In this document: piece after piece, positions 27,201-42,200 of the stretch
Position numbering within the stretch: position 1 is the first letter of the stretch
How the letters are laid out: each line of letters begins with the position of its first letter
NCBI GenBank assembly: GCA_950022655.1
Contig: OX465579.1
Coordinates: 142,128,913 to 142,192,912 of the forward strand
DNA length: 64,000 nucleotides
Direction of reading: 5' to 3'
From: Alentia gelatinosa
Taxonomy: Eukaryota; Annelida; Polychaeta; Phyllodocida; Polynoidae
Translations under genes and position numbers: made by a program
The notes under the pieces: generated by a model
What the model saw: only the letters and a program-made list of their open reading frames with translations
Told to the model about the DNA's origin: nothing
The model's database searches: none

Positions 27201-30200
27201 CTGCTCAGCTATGTGCGTTGAGTTGAGTGGTGAGCTATTGCCCCCCCTCTGGTATGACTTGGTGAATGTGTTGCTTAAATCTGCTGAATATGGTTTTTTT
27301 TGTCGTTGCCACCATTGTTTGTTTTGTTTTATATGTGTTGTTTTGGTTTTTTATTGTTTTTTTTTGTTTTTTTTTTGTCTCTCATTTTTGTCCGGTAATA
27401 TTATGTTGTGTCACTGTATGTCACTCACTGAGTGTCTTGTGGATTGGCTACCGGGTGTGTATAATATGTGTAGTTAAATGCGTTGCTCTTATGTGTAACT
27501 CGGATCCCAAAACTCTGTTCTGTCAGAGTCCCCAAGTATGTTGTTCTTTATGTATGTTCGACGTTATTGGGTGAAAATCATGTATTATTATATATGACTC
27601 CTTTATACGTCAATAAACAATCATTTACAAAAAAAAAAATTAAGCCATTAATACACGATTGTTTAGGGGCCACGCAAAATTTCTGAGATTTTTTATCCCA
27701 CCCCCTCCCGATCTTGTATGCAATTGACCAAAGAGGGAGCATACGCAAAATTTAAAGAAATGTTGACACCCCACCCGCTTCAGTGCCTACGTACTTCATG
27801 GATGGCCCATTATGACGAGACAAGCTATTCTGTACAAGTCTTGACTTTATTGTCTAGTTGGTTGGTTGGTTGGTTGGTTGGTTTCAACATCCAGCTAACC
27901 ATTGCAGGTTCTCACCAGACTTTCTCAAGGTTCTTTTACACCACAAGGGTGGTGATCGAATCTATGTATTGAATGTAGGTAGAAACTTCACACTACACAT
28001 TTACCGAGGTGAGAGTTCTTTTACTTCCTATACCACACAGACATGGTATGAGAAGGATTGGCCTTTGATATAGCAGTAAATCTACCACTGCTGGGGATGA
28101 AGGAGTAAAGTGGCTGCAGTGAGACCCGAATCAACAAAGTCCAGTGCTCTTTACCACTGAGGTAACTCCCCACCCGGGTCACTTTTGTTATGCTTGCGTG
28201 CAAGCATATCCGGTCCACGAGGAGGCACGGCGACCAAGAGAGGGAACAGATTGGTAATTGCTGTCCACCCCAGCAGAAGACTAGGCAGATCAACTGATAT
28301 CTCAACATATCATATCAAAATATTAGCGGGAAATACCGCTGACAACCAAGTAAAAAATGCCAGCTTGTGGAATCATGGTTATAGTGTCTCATGTATGGTC
28401 AGTGTGCACAGAGAAAATGCCCAGGATATGTATGATTTATGGCACAATGAGACGAGACGAGATTTCAAACATGTTTCAAACAATGATACGATTCTGAACA
28501 GACGCACAGACTGATGGAGACGACACAGGTGGACGGCAGTTCCGATCAGCAGAGTCGCCGCAAATGTTTGAAAGGCTTCATAGAAGCAAGGCTGCTCATT
28601 CTTCATACCTAACTCGGTTTCCAGCACGAATCCGTACTCATTGATCGTCACTTAAAGGGCCTTTAATAACATTACTTAATGACCTGGCAGGCAATGGAGA
28701 CAGAGACGTTAGACGACCATGTCTTTTTTATTGTTAATTATCCAAGGGGTGCAGAGATGATTGAAAAGCTATAAAAGGGAACATCAGAACTAACGACTTG
28801 GTGTGTAAAAATAAACTAATGGCTGTCCTAGAAATGTCCCCACGTCGCATACCACTAGAATATAGTCCTACACTTAGTTGTTATCCTCTAATCTTGGATA
28901 TACTAGATCAATACTCGAATATGGCATCCTGTGCTCCCCCATCCACCTCATCAAACTCCATAACGCATGGCGTAGATTCAATCACATAAGTTCAGAAGAT
29001 TTCAGAATTTCATGTGAGACAGTCCTGTTCTGCGAAAACCATGATGCTCTTGTGTGAAATATTCGTATTTCTGATCTCGGGTCTCATCAAGACTATGTGC
29101 TGACTGCCAAAGGCCCATTAGGCCCGTAGATGATGGGGCGGTGGCCTGTGTAATACGAGCACACATCTTCTGACGCCATGTACACACCTTCTGATGACGT
29201 CAACACGACTTCTTTGGTCAGGACCCGCAGGGCATGCTAGAGGGTCACGTCTCGGGCAGATAGCGTAATAGCAATGAACCGGAGTCTCATTCTGGTCCAA
29301 ATGCCGTCTGCGCAGCTCTAATATGGGATGGCAGGAGTTAATGAAAAAGGGGAAAAGACTTTCCTAGAACGCTTTAAGATATGATTAACGGATGTGAATC
29401 TCTTTATCACATATGGAGGTACGAGTGACTCAGCACTGACTAAAAGACCATTAGAAACCAGTACCTTACCTGCCATTGTTGAGATTCCCAGTAGAGCACC
29501 AAGGTACGCGTCAATATATTCACCCTGAAAAATATTAATGGTAAAAAACGTTTAACTGATTATCAATTTGGGAAATACGTTGTGAGGATTCAGATTTCCA
29601 AGGTAAATGGGATGCCATATTATTACATGTCCAATCTTAACCATGTGAAATCTATTTATCTTTTAAAATTATCAGAAATATTCCTCAATTCATAACACTA
29701 TTTACATTATAACGTACTTTTTCTATATTTCAGAGGGTTCAGGTCGCCATTATCTCAGCTATGCACCCCACACAACAAGTAAAGCATCTGTAATGATATA
29801 CACTTAACCCTCCAAATTTGTTATATCATCTATCCTACTAGCCAACTGTGGGTTACCCTCTCCCTGATTATGTATTGTAGTCCATAACCTAAAGTTCTAC
29901 TTTCCTCAACCACTTCTGGTTGTATACAAAGATAAGGCAGTTGAAAGCCAGCTAAATTATCATGCGCCCGATAGAACCAGGAACTAAACAGTATGTTCAA
30001 ATTACGCTAAGGTGATTTTATATTAAGACGGATAGCGACGAAATTCGGGCAATATTGGTCCCCTTCTGAAAGGTATTCATATGGTGTGGTTTTTTTTATA
30101 TATAAGTTATATAATATTGAAATAGAGGCTTCATATACCATCTACGGTATTAAAATTCCACTTATTTTGAAATCTCAAAAATAAAGGACTTTAACATCAT

Positions 30201-33200
30201 CATTGCTACCGTCTTTGTCCAATATACCCAGCCACTACCCGCAGTAAATGACCTTCTCCATATGCTACTTGATTCACCAAGAGTAAGGAATTCTTATCAT
30301 ACCCTCTCAGACAGTATTATTTGCCTTATAAGGTTACTCAATTGGCAGCAGAAATCACCCTCTATTTCTCAGGAGGGGTCCTGATTTATAAAATTCATGA
30401 GGGCTTCGACGGCCACGATCGAGGGACTAAGAATCACATTATCCAGTCAAATTTGGTATAGATATGTGGGCAGGCTTCCAGACTGGATATAACGTAATGC
30501 ATCAGGAAAAGGTAACATTACACCACATATGTTCAAGCAGTGGGTGAACTCTATCTGTTGGCAACAGATATTTAGATGAGGGAGTATCAAATAAACTGCT
30601 GATTAGTTGCACCGCTGCAATCTAACCGATCGAAACCACATTGAGCACTGCAACAAATTCCAAAAGGATTCAGGCTAAAGCGGTTCAGGACATGGTGAGT
30701 AGATGTACATGCAGTTCATTAGGGTTCCAAATAAATCGACCTGCTGTTACTAATATACATGTTATCTCATAGACTCAACCTGAACCATACTCTTGTTAAA
30801 TGTATTCTGCAGTTATGATGGTATCAGAAATACACTTGCAGTGATCCGATTAGCTTGTTCTGACCTTCAAGGGTTGATTATCACATTAACATAGAGTTTT
30901 ATCATAAAAACAGTATCATGATAGTTCATAAACCTATCGTTCTATATCTTTCAACATATACCCATATAAGGTAACATTATGCCACATATGTTCAAGCAGT
31001 GGGTGAGCTTTATTTGTTGGCAACAGAGACAAAAGTGTAAATGTTGTTGGAAACAGATATAAATGTGTAAATATAAATGTAAGGCCATATTAGATTAGTT
31101 CAAGGAATCGTCATATGAAATAGGTAACCTATGCTGTAGAAACAACGTTCTGGGAGACGCAGATACCCCTCTACCTATCTCGTACACACAGCGGTCTACC
31201 AGCACCCGTGTGGACTGTGCCCCATTATATGTGCGCTATTCCTACCTGCACAGAATTTTTCGGGTTTGCCGAAAACAAACTACATTTTCTTAATAATATC
31301 AGAACATTACTTTGTTGAATACTTATTATATGTTTAAAGTGTATTAATATATAGCGTAGGGGTGAATTACGAATGTGTGCCGAGTCACTTGATAGCTATT
31401 GAGCCTAAGTTGACTTAAAGTATCTTCACCAGATAAACAGATTCTCCAGAATCTCTTTCAACATGCGTTTGATTTCATCAACGCTAACACAATCAAAACT
31501 GAATATGCAGGTATTACTACGGCCATAAGACGTCTGAAAGTGCCTTTATATATGTTTGTTTTTATATGTCCACAATCTTAACAAGGTTAGGACAAAATGT
31601 GATATCTAAGTTCGATAAACATGACGACTCTTTGCTGTCAGGCAAATGAAATTTCACTGTTACTGGTAAATGTTTCCAATCAAGTTTGCCATGTTTTATT
31701 AATTCATAAGGATAAAACCTATTGATCGCGCCTCCTTCGTCATAAATTCAATTAGATACTGGGTTCCTTTTTTCACTAACGCTTTCCGTGGTACCCTGAA
31801 GCTGACAGAGTATCTTCTGAATGCCACGATTAAACAAACGCATCTCTGAGGTATTAACACCTCATGCATATCTGATGAGGCTGCCTCTTCTATAAATTCA
31901 ATTCCAATATCACCCTGCTCTGACCCTAAAACAAATCGTTGTCGACTAAGCTAAGTTAACGCTTCCAAACCGACCGCTAGACGGCGCAATAATGAGTTAA
32001 GCGCAAGCATTTGCAACTCATCAGTAGCCATTACGTTACATTTCATGCTTATTTTCGCCTCCCGGGGCGCTGCTGTATGGGGCTGGCGTACGGCTGCAAA
32101 TAGGATTGAGAAGGAATGTGATCTGGATGAGGTGTCTTCACGACGTAGTCCAGGTGACGTCTCGCGGATTCTTCCGCCATGCATACTAATCAGTGACGTA
32201 GACCGGGCACCCATCTGGCCCGGATTACAACTCCCGGCAACGCCTCTGCGTCCATGAGCAGACGACATTTAGCTGACGACATTTAGCTTGGAGACGCGGC
32301 CGACGCACAAGTATCCTGCCACGGGTTGGTCCTCGGCAAGCTGGTCACCTGCGGCTCCCTGCCGAAACCAATATGTTGAAGGAAGTAGTGATCTTATCTT
32401 TTTTTAAATCCTGTCCTGATATTTCCGGAAAACGATAATGAATGACACACACAAGGGCATCATTTCCGACCAAAATTCAATAATCTACCACATATCATCA
32501 CTTACTAAGACTCGGTAGAAGTTAGTTTTGTGTGGAGTTACGTCTCAGGACAAGTTTTAGGAAGCAGTCCCTTATATGTCTTACTGAGAGCGTGGTATCG
32601 GGTTCGTGCACGTTTATATATAACCACAGATGACATCTTGCTTCCGGCCATCAGCACCTGGATAGTGTTCGGCGTCCCCACAGACACTGTGCTTCCGGTC
32701 ATCTTTGGCACTTACATGTCTGTCCATGCAAGTGGCTCTCTGCTGGGGCGAACAGGTATTTTGGTCAAGCTAGTTGTTATATCCACAACCCATGAAACAG
32801 GGGGCTCAAAGAGTCGGTCTTGAAAAAACGTGTCTATTTTCATTTCAAGTTTTCTCATCGTTTTAAAGACTATATCATATCTAGCGCAAATGGATATGTG
32901 CCGCAAGACGTAAGCCAATGACAGTTATATGTTCCTCCTGAAACATATGGCAATAAGATCTAGACACTGCAGAGATAAAACGCCACAAACACCATACATG
33001 TCGCAGGCTTCTGAGGCTCACCCAACTTAAATTAGATGCTTGGCTACTAATTACAGACAAGGGTTTCTCAAATCTACGTTATGTACGAAAACATTAGTGA
33101 AGCATCTAAGTGCTTTCCTTGGTAGTCTTTACACTTTAAGATCGCTAGACTAAAGCTTCTTTTAATATTGAAATTGACCTTCATATAAAGCTGTAGCACG

Positions 33201-36200
33201 CAACCAATGAGGAATAAGTAAAGCGGATGCTGTCGTTGCCAGAACGAGGCACTGGCGCCAAGGAGTCTGTGGCAAGTAATACCTTCAAAGCTCGCCTCAT
33301 TAGGCACCCCCGCCTACCAATCCTTCCACCACTAGCATCCTCTATAGAAGTCTATATTTATCTCCGGCAGCTTTGAGACAGGTAGGCACTTTTGATCACC
33401 AGGAGAACAAGGCTGTATATTGCCGTATCACGCCGTGCTGCTAACTGCCGCAGAGACTTGTCAACAGCAGACATGGCCATCCTGACTGTGTACTGTTAGA
33501 GCTGGGAGACTGATAACGTAGTTCTCAGTAAGAGTAACACCTGTCCTCAGCATCCTTAGTACATCCAATCAAAAGACTATATCGGATTACTTATTTGTAC
33601 AGCATTTAAATATATCTTGCATAATGCATTAAGAGTGATGAAATGATAAGAGATATTTGAATATGCATTGGTTGCGGATAACATCTGAGAGTACGGCATT
33701 GTATTGGTCCCAAGAAAGGCTGACTCTTATTTTTCATGTATTCAAGAAAAACCTGGATATAAACAGTTACTAGCGACTTCGTCGTTGCCCTGTGCGCTTC
33801 TCGGTTTGTGTTACATAAAGATAATAACTGCTAGTGTTGTGGTCATTTTTATCAATTCACGACGAAGTCTCTAGTTTCACACCACCTGGTGAAAGTCGGC
33901 CGCACTACAGACCATGTGTACGTGTGTATTATTTCATGTGACACAGGTACTTTTACCGGCAACCACCGCAATAATCTCACAGAGTGATCTCAGGCCAATG
34001 AGATTGAAAAACTACAGTTCTAAAATATGTTTTCAGTATGGCAAGAAATAATACCTAAGAATAGATGTACAGCTGTGTAGAAAAATACAAAAAAAAAGCA
34101 GATTTTAGTTTAGCACTGCACGAGAATCTCACTCTCGTGGCTCTTCAATCTCCATGCCTAGGTCTGGTTCACTTTGTCTCTATGTGCGGGAGACTCTCCA
34201 AGCGGATAGTACAGAAAATTACACGTTTTATATGTGGTAGGTAAAAAACTAGGTGTGGCTTTGCAAGAAAAGAGTATTTACATTGAAGATAATTGGAATA
34301 GCATCAAGTAAAGTCGTCGAGGTACATCTTTTTATAAATAGGAATATACAAGTTACTTGTCGAAAGCCATTGTATTTTTTCTTTCAGGGATGAACAGAAA
34401 GGTAGGAACCGGCCTCGTGTATCTATAATCGTTCTCGTGAACTTTCTGACACGCGTTCTTGAATTTGCTGTTTTTAAAAAGGCCATGTCAATGTTTAATC
34501 CCTTGAGCAGTGAAATGTAAAACTAACATGTCTCTGGACATTACTCAGGCTCCAGAGTGATCATGAATTTGAAATTGGTTTATCATGAGGGATTGCAATA
34601 TTGGTTTTAGTATCTTCCATATATCCATCAAACTATTGACGATATTACCAACTGGACAATATTTAAAAACATATCATATTGATTAACATTGCAAAATCGT
34701 TTATTATCAAGTAAGCCCTAGCTTTGCCAGACATCACACTAAAATAGGGCCAGTCGTATTCAGTGAGATGTATTCTGTTTAGTATCCCCTAGACACACCT
34801 ATAGCTTAGTGGTAGCACGTTCGCCTTCGAAGCTAAGACTTTTGGATTCAAAATCAAAACAGTTCGCGTCCCCAAATACACAATACTTTAGAATTCATTT
34901 CCGTAGCCCATAATAAATACATCAGACAGAGATTAATATACTATTGCTATATATGTTCATATTGATATACATATATAGAATATTCCTAGGGAATTTGTAA
35001 CAGTGTGTTTTTAACGATTCAAAATTTAAGGCTTAGAGAATTAAATTAAGGCAATGGACTTCTAATGGTCTCTTCATATTTCAAAATCAAGAGCACATTT
35101 ATCCGGAAAGCAGTGTTGCGAATGTAAAGGATGATAAAACCGGTGATGTGGATAATATAGCCGGGGGACAGAACAGTGTCATTCTCGGGTAAGGTACAAA
35201 AACTATATTCAGACACATCATACCAATCAATGTTAATGCCATTTTTTGCGGTTCTGTGATCAGCACTACGTCTAAAGTGCAATTACACGTTTATTTCCTG
35301 GGGTGCCACCTCTCTAAATATCTGTATAGAATACGTACTCAACAACGAAAATGGGCTATTATTGGCATCCCCGTTCTTGACTGGCTAAGTGTGTGACAAA
35401 CACCCGGAGCCATATAAGAATACAAAGCCAACCGCCGGTTAATGCCATTTGGAGTGCATTTGATACGGAGTTAGGCCATGACAGAACATGTATCCCCCAG
35501 ATGCGTGCTCGGCAGCGTTGAGGTTGTAACAAAGCCCACACGGCCGCCCGGTGGCGTCACCCGTCCTTTGATCTCCTCTAGGCTGCGCACGCACATCAAC
35601 GCGTCTCCTGGCCTACACTGGTTTCCTGTGTCGCACTCTAGTACCGATATAGATATTTAGCTGGGGGTCGGGAAGGAAAGGCTTCCTGCGATCAAGGGAA
35701 AGTGTAAACACTTCATTAGATATAACTCTGAGGGGAAATCCTATCTGGTCTGGGCATGCATTTGGTCCAGACGCATCCATGCTAATTAACCGTGGTTCTT
35801 GTGTTTAAACCGTTGATGGGGAAATGGTGTTTCAACACGCCCAACCCCTTAGTTTCCCAATAATGCCCCAAGGTAGAGTAGCTGGTGGCCCTTAAGATAA
35901 AACCTGGAGTTCATTGTCATATAGATCGGGAATGTGATGGTACTGGAGAAATTGACGTTGTGATAGGGTGGGTAAAGATCGAGGGAGAGCTGAGAGAGGA
36001 GCAGAGGCGCATGGGTAGTTGCCTTCTGATTAACTCAACACACAAAACAGCAGTCGCTACTTGCAGCCTCAGTCCCAGCGTGCGGCGCCATAGCGCGACC
36101 TCGCAAAGACCCGCCACCCCGCCGGGGAGATGAGAAGCAGCTAGCAAATTGATTGCAGGGATCTTCAACATGACAACGTGGTACCGGCAGCCGAGGACAC

Positions 36201-39200
36201 ACCCATCGCCGGGCCCGCGCAGCCCGAGCGCCGGCGCGCTGCCGGGCCGCTCTGCTGGGGCACGGATTAACAATAATCTCTGGTATTGTCGCCAACAGGT
36301 GGTATTCCATGGCTGAACTTCGAAGCGAAGCAACCACAGGGAAGAGGATGGTGATGGGATAGGCGGATCGCTTGTGCTAAGCTCTTCTTGTCCCGAGTAA
36401 CCAGCTGCCTTATCAAAAATATATAAAAATTGGGTCTAGTGTTTAAGTCTTTTTGTTAATCTTTCAATATATTTTTCAGCAGGGATGTTATATTTCCTAG
36501 ATCCAGGTATAATAGCGGTATGATATGGTATATGTAGTATCTAAAAAGGAATTATAGTTTTGCAATTATAGTTTTGCAAAGTGTACATTTTTGTCACACC
36601 AAGGACTGTTTCAAACAGCGAGAAGATAGTAATTGAATTGGACAATGTAATCAAAAGTGACTGCATATGTGTAGGTAATGTATGTATCGCAACAGGCATG
36701 GTAATTTCATGATCCCACGTAAAAAAAAATTATGAAATAACATTATTACAAATGATAAAAATTGATAATGATTTAGGTCGTTCAACCTACTAAGCTTTCC
36801 AAATAATCAGTTATAGTGACCATCGATGTTGATAAATCAACTAGTGATGATCGTTTCATCACCTATCAATGCATACTACATTTTCTCGCTTTCCCAAACA
36901 TATTTTCTCGTTATTGGACACAGACGTGTATTTTTCCCCTCTTCTCCTACATGTGAGTGCTATATATATTGGAATAGCTCCTAGGGTCAAATAAATTCCC
37001 ATTTTAGTCTAACATACCATTACGTTATAGCTTACAAATTCAAGTCTTGTTTACTGTGCTGTGGTTTAACCGATGTCCACATTAAGATAATGTAAATGTA
37101 TAAAGCACCTTTACAATCGGTGACTACCGGCTGGCCAATGGCTATGCAAATAAAGAACATTTCTCACACCCGGGCCTCCTACGGCCACGCATCTATGTAT
37201 TTCAATATCATATTTCGAATAGGATACAATCGGAGGGCATAAGCCACAGTACCAAGGTAAGGTGATTGACGACAGTGCCCCTTGAATCATTTGAATATAA
37301 GGACGATAAGGGTACGTCGGCCCCCACTCACATTCGACTTCCCAAGATAAATGACGCTCGGTGCACATTGCTCGGATGCTTTATGCGTGACCTCACAAAA
37401 CGCCGCAGATACAGGCGACTGTGTGGCCTAGAGCTGCTTACGAGCGACTCGTACGTGGCAGGAATGACCAACGCTACGTGAGTGCATATGGGCATATCCT
37501 TAAAGCCCGGTTCCCACTAAGCGATTTTGGGGTATTCAAAGGGGACCAGTCGCTGACTATCAGCTAAAATTTCTAGGAATTTGTCAAGTCGCCAAGTGGG
37601 AACGCAAAGGCAAAATCGTCTGCAACTATTGCCCTACCCCCTCTTGCTCGAGTTTGAGTTGGCGACTGGATTCTCTCTAAAAGGGGCACAAGTCTCTTGC
37701 GATTCAATTTCAAACATGTTTGAAATATATCAGTGCACCACCCACTGTGCGACAGCCGTTTCCTGGCGATTTTGCCCGGCAGTAGTCTCAGGGGCAAGAA
37801 TCACCAAGTGGGAATGGGCCTTTAACGACTTGCGTGGAATACAGTAGACGGCCGATAACGCAGACAGTCGCAAGAGTGGGTCATAAACATCTGTCCGAAT
37901 GTGTACCAATTTCCCTTACTTTTGCAAACAACAGCAGGCAATATGAAATGACAGCTTTAGCGTCGTGTCTGGTTTCTATATTGTTGGGAAATATTATTTG
38001 TATTTATTTGTATAGAAAACTCTTCTTTTTTTAAAAAGATTTATGACAGTTTCTCGTACAGGCAAAGTTATAATGCCCATCCTGTGTGGTTTCAAAAAGG
38101 TTTCATTATACATGTATACTGGCAAAAACAATATCAATAATAATGATGACATGGATACTTTTGGAGGAAAGAAACAGGCCATTTCATAACGTATAACATG
38201 AAACAATTCTGAACTTCTTTTTGATAAAACATATTTTTTAATCCACGTTGTTGCTTTGACATTTACTTATCTTCATTTTAGATTGAACCACAAACCTTCT
38301 ACGTAAGTAAAAAAAACAAACATCTGTGGCACTTTGATATATAATATTGGCAATACTTCCGTCACTTCATTTACAGCCTCAGTTCTGGGAATCTGTTAGC
38401 ATGTTCCCACTGCACTTTGATGAAAGTCAATAATGAGAGAATGTCCTATTGGTAATTTGAGACAGCCATTTTCTGAAACAAGATTGATTTCCGGAGAATA
38501 TCACATTGTCAGGATCACGTTCACCTAAGATCGTCAAAATAGCAGACTCCGTGCAAACTAACTTCCAGACAAGGAGAGTCCGTGCACTGAGTGGCTTCCG
38601 TGAGCACACTCAGAACGGTCACGATGGGCGGCGCTGCGGCTAAGACTCCAGACCCCAGCTCGGAAAACCACCGATACCAGCTAATTGGGGTCTGAAAGTT
38701 CGCGCTAACAAACACAGAATGTGTGCTGAACACGTTATTCTCAGTCAGGCCTGAGGATGCATTATTAAATGGCCTCATCCTGTGAACTTCGATAGCAGCT
38801 CTTCGAGTCCTGTCGCCTAGAATATCGATCTGCGGCCAATTTGTATTGTCGCCCTCTCAACGCACACAGGAATATTCCTTAAAGTCAAACACCGCCCTAT
38901 GTCACAGTACACTCACTGAGTAGTGAGTAGAAGCAAATCTACCTGGCGGGTCTGGAAGACTGGAACGGTCCTTAGATCACGAATCTTCGATACCTGAGTC
39001 AATATTTAGTTTCTGTCAGAGCAGCTCGCTTCAGATCGTGAGCTACTCTTACTGAGAGGCAGTATTTGCTTCAAGGCGCACGCTGGCCTCTTCTGTGTCT
39101 ACGCTTTGTTCTCGGCTGCTCTCTCCAGAGATCACGAAGTCCCCTCTCTGCGTCCACTCGAGCATTGGGCGTCCGTCCGGTGGGTTTACAGCCAATAATA

Positions 39201-42200
39201 CAGCGACTCCAGAGACGGATCATTGACCCCAGCACACGGATACGGCATGGGGCCAGGACTGCTGGCAGACGGAGGCAATGTGACGTGCCTAGGTCTGTAA
39301 CCAGAGGGCGGGTAGAGTGCCCACAGTCATAGGTCTGCGTCGAGGCCACGCTCTGCCGGGAATCGACCGGCACGGGCGGCGGAGGTGGTCTGCAGGAATG
39401 ACCTGGTCGCATGACTCGGTGAGATCAATAAAGGCTGATCATGTATCGGATACAAAAAGATCGGAGGAGAAGAAGAAATATGAAGATACAAAAGAAAGTA
39501 TGACTGATGAAAAACAACCAACAAATCAAGTGTATGTAGGAAGGCATATTTATCCTATTTGTAGAGTTATATTACATTCACTAATTACAATGCAACTCCT
39601 TGAGGCTGGTGGCTACAGTTGCAAATACACCGTCAATTCTAAAGACAAGTTTGGATAGGTAGTTATCAAGCTTGCGACTGGAATCTAATAACCCGTGTTA
39701 ATGACTTAAATGCAGTTCTAAGGAGGCTGAAAAGTTCAGTCGTGCTGAGCCGGAAACTACAGGAGATGAGCGGCAATTCGGTGAAGAGAACGGGAAAACC
39801 TCGTTTGGCGGGGGAATTGGGTAAAAACTCGGCAATTACCGAGGTGTTGGCGGCTGAGACCGGCCAGTCAGCGCCGCTCCCAGACGAGGAACCCCTACGG
39901 GCTGACGTGGGATTGCACGTCATCACGTGGGGAGACAGTGAGGAAGCAGCCTACGGATCAAAGTTTCTCAATACCTTTAACTTTCTGGATATCAGTAGCT
40001 AACATTGTCGTTAATTAGTTCCTTACACGACATACTGTAAAGATTAGTTAAGATTCAGGGGTGATAGACCAATACATGTATGTCCTCAATATTGAATATA
40101 TTATAGATGTAACGCTGGATGTTAATGAGAGGTATGTCTCTACGGGCAAATGATGTATTTCTTTATATGCCCTCACATGCTTAAATGGGTTAGAGATTTC
40201 AGTAAAAATATGTAAATAATATGGCAATGCCCAAAAGGTAAAATAAAGTACTGTTATCCCCAACGACGCCAAGTAATGCCCATAATGTAAACATATGTAT
40301 AGTTTACTTTTATCCTAGACGAAGCCTCTTAAATTACAAGCCATAATCGGTCTGCAAGTATCTTTCACCCGTGGATACTTGGACTTATTTGCAAATCCCT
40401 AACTTCGCTCCTGCTCCGACCCATGACACAGAAATAACCATTAGACTATATGCGGGGTCCCTGATGCCCCACGATCTCAGCCCGTAAATCCTACACGTCT
40501 GATGATAGAGTAGACGCCCCATGGTCGCAAACAGCATCACAGCATCAATCTCCCCAATGGGATTTATTTAATATATGTACATTTGTATCTCCATAATCAG
40601 CGCACTACCACCACCACCAACCTGTGAATCGAGCTCCACCGGAAGCGGTGTCAGTGTGTGGGGGAGAGGGGAATCACAGATCGGGAACCCTTTTTTAGAA
40701 TGCGGTGTATAGAATCTGTGATAGCATGAACGGGAAATGTCGAGGCCTCGATATCAATCATATGATAGACGGTCTGGTGTCGGCTCCCGTTTAAACTACG
40801 GCAACCTGGGCCAGGGAGGCGGGTGAGAAGCCAGGGAAGGGTTGCATCAAATGCCATCTGTCACCATCCTGGACGTCTCTCTCCGCCTGAACACCCTTTA
40901 CCGCGAATGGCAGCCATCACTCAAGTCTATATCATAATGGCTGACAGTGTCTCCTATTGTTGAGGCCTTCCAGTGAGAGCAAACCTATAGCATGGGGTAC
41001 TGCGTCTGCCACGGGGTACTGAGACTTAAATAACACCACTCTCGTCATTAGAATGTTATATTCCTCCTAGAATTGCTAGGTTTGTAGACCCAGTAGATAT
41101 ATCTCCTCTTTTTGAGAAATAAATGTATGTAAGCTTATAATAGCGTTTTAACACAATGCATATGACTTTGCCCATATGTATGAATGAGAAAGGGTCTCCT
41201 TTCCTCAAAGCTTTGTGCATTGACCTTTTATCGAACACTTTGAGTTGTAAACATTCAGAAGTTTGGAGTACACTTCTACAGAATATCATTTGCATATTTC
41301 CACGGTGTGACCTTTACGACAGTCTTTTCAGAGGACTATGCGCTTTAACACAATGTCCTGTGCTTCCAGTCATCCATACCCTCGCATTATTCGAATATAA
41401 TCGCCAATGCTTTGACATTTGACACATATTTCACTCGTACTCTTACAATGCATATATTAATTCGCATTCTTACGGCGCTACGACTGTGTGCTTCAACAAA
41501 TAATTCTTTTCGGCTTCTTTGTTGATTTCCTATTTGGGACAAAGAATATCGTTCTTCTGTACCATCTTTGAATACCTCTCCTCCAATACCATAATTACGA
41601 CTTTCTTTGGTATTTTTTCAATATTCATTATGATTATTTTATATGATTTTTGACAAATCTGAATGCATTTCGCATGACGTTCATGTTCCTTTTCTTTTTG
41701 CCAATTTTGCCATTAGTACTCGTCTTTCACAAAGAGTGCATATAATATCTGTTATATTACTCTCAAAGCTTGTACAGAGGTATTAAAACCGCTCCTGTTT
41801 TATTTCAAGAATTCCAATTACGAGAATCACGCTTATCCGCTATTTCAGTAATAGAATATGAAAGAGACTGAAAGTATTGCCTATAGAAGCTCTAACATCA
41901 GGACCCTAAGAACTATCTTTTATAGAGTCCTTCCTGCAAACCTTTTAAAAACACCCACTTCCATTTTGCGAACCCTCGCTCTTTCAACTTCCAGGTGTCT
42001 TCATCTCTAGGGGCGATGCTCATCTCCAGTTTCTTGTATACGCTCTGAAGCATTAGCCAGTGGCTCAATATCGAAACGTGTTAGTCAATCATTACTTTCT
42101 TTTCTTCTGGGAGAGTACTCTCTAAAGACTTCTCTGAGTGCAAACGGACAAAAAGATCGAGACAGGTGTACAGTCAGAGCCCACTGTGCGACACGTTTAA

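Larger units (their letters stand above)
22942..29469 (-). other. TMEM65 intron, 6.5 kb
   Basis: Bounded by the GTAAGG donor at 29469 and the TTTCAG acceptor at 22942. It is packed with repeats: two SINE copies, a pogo-like MITE, a duplicated TA microsatellite and a 5'-truncated LINE. The stretches 24.3-25.9 kb and 28.3-29.4 kb hold nothing I recognise. Confidence 0.85.
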
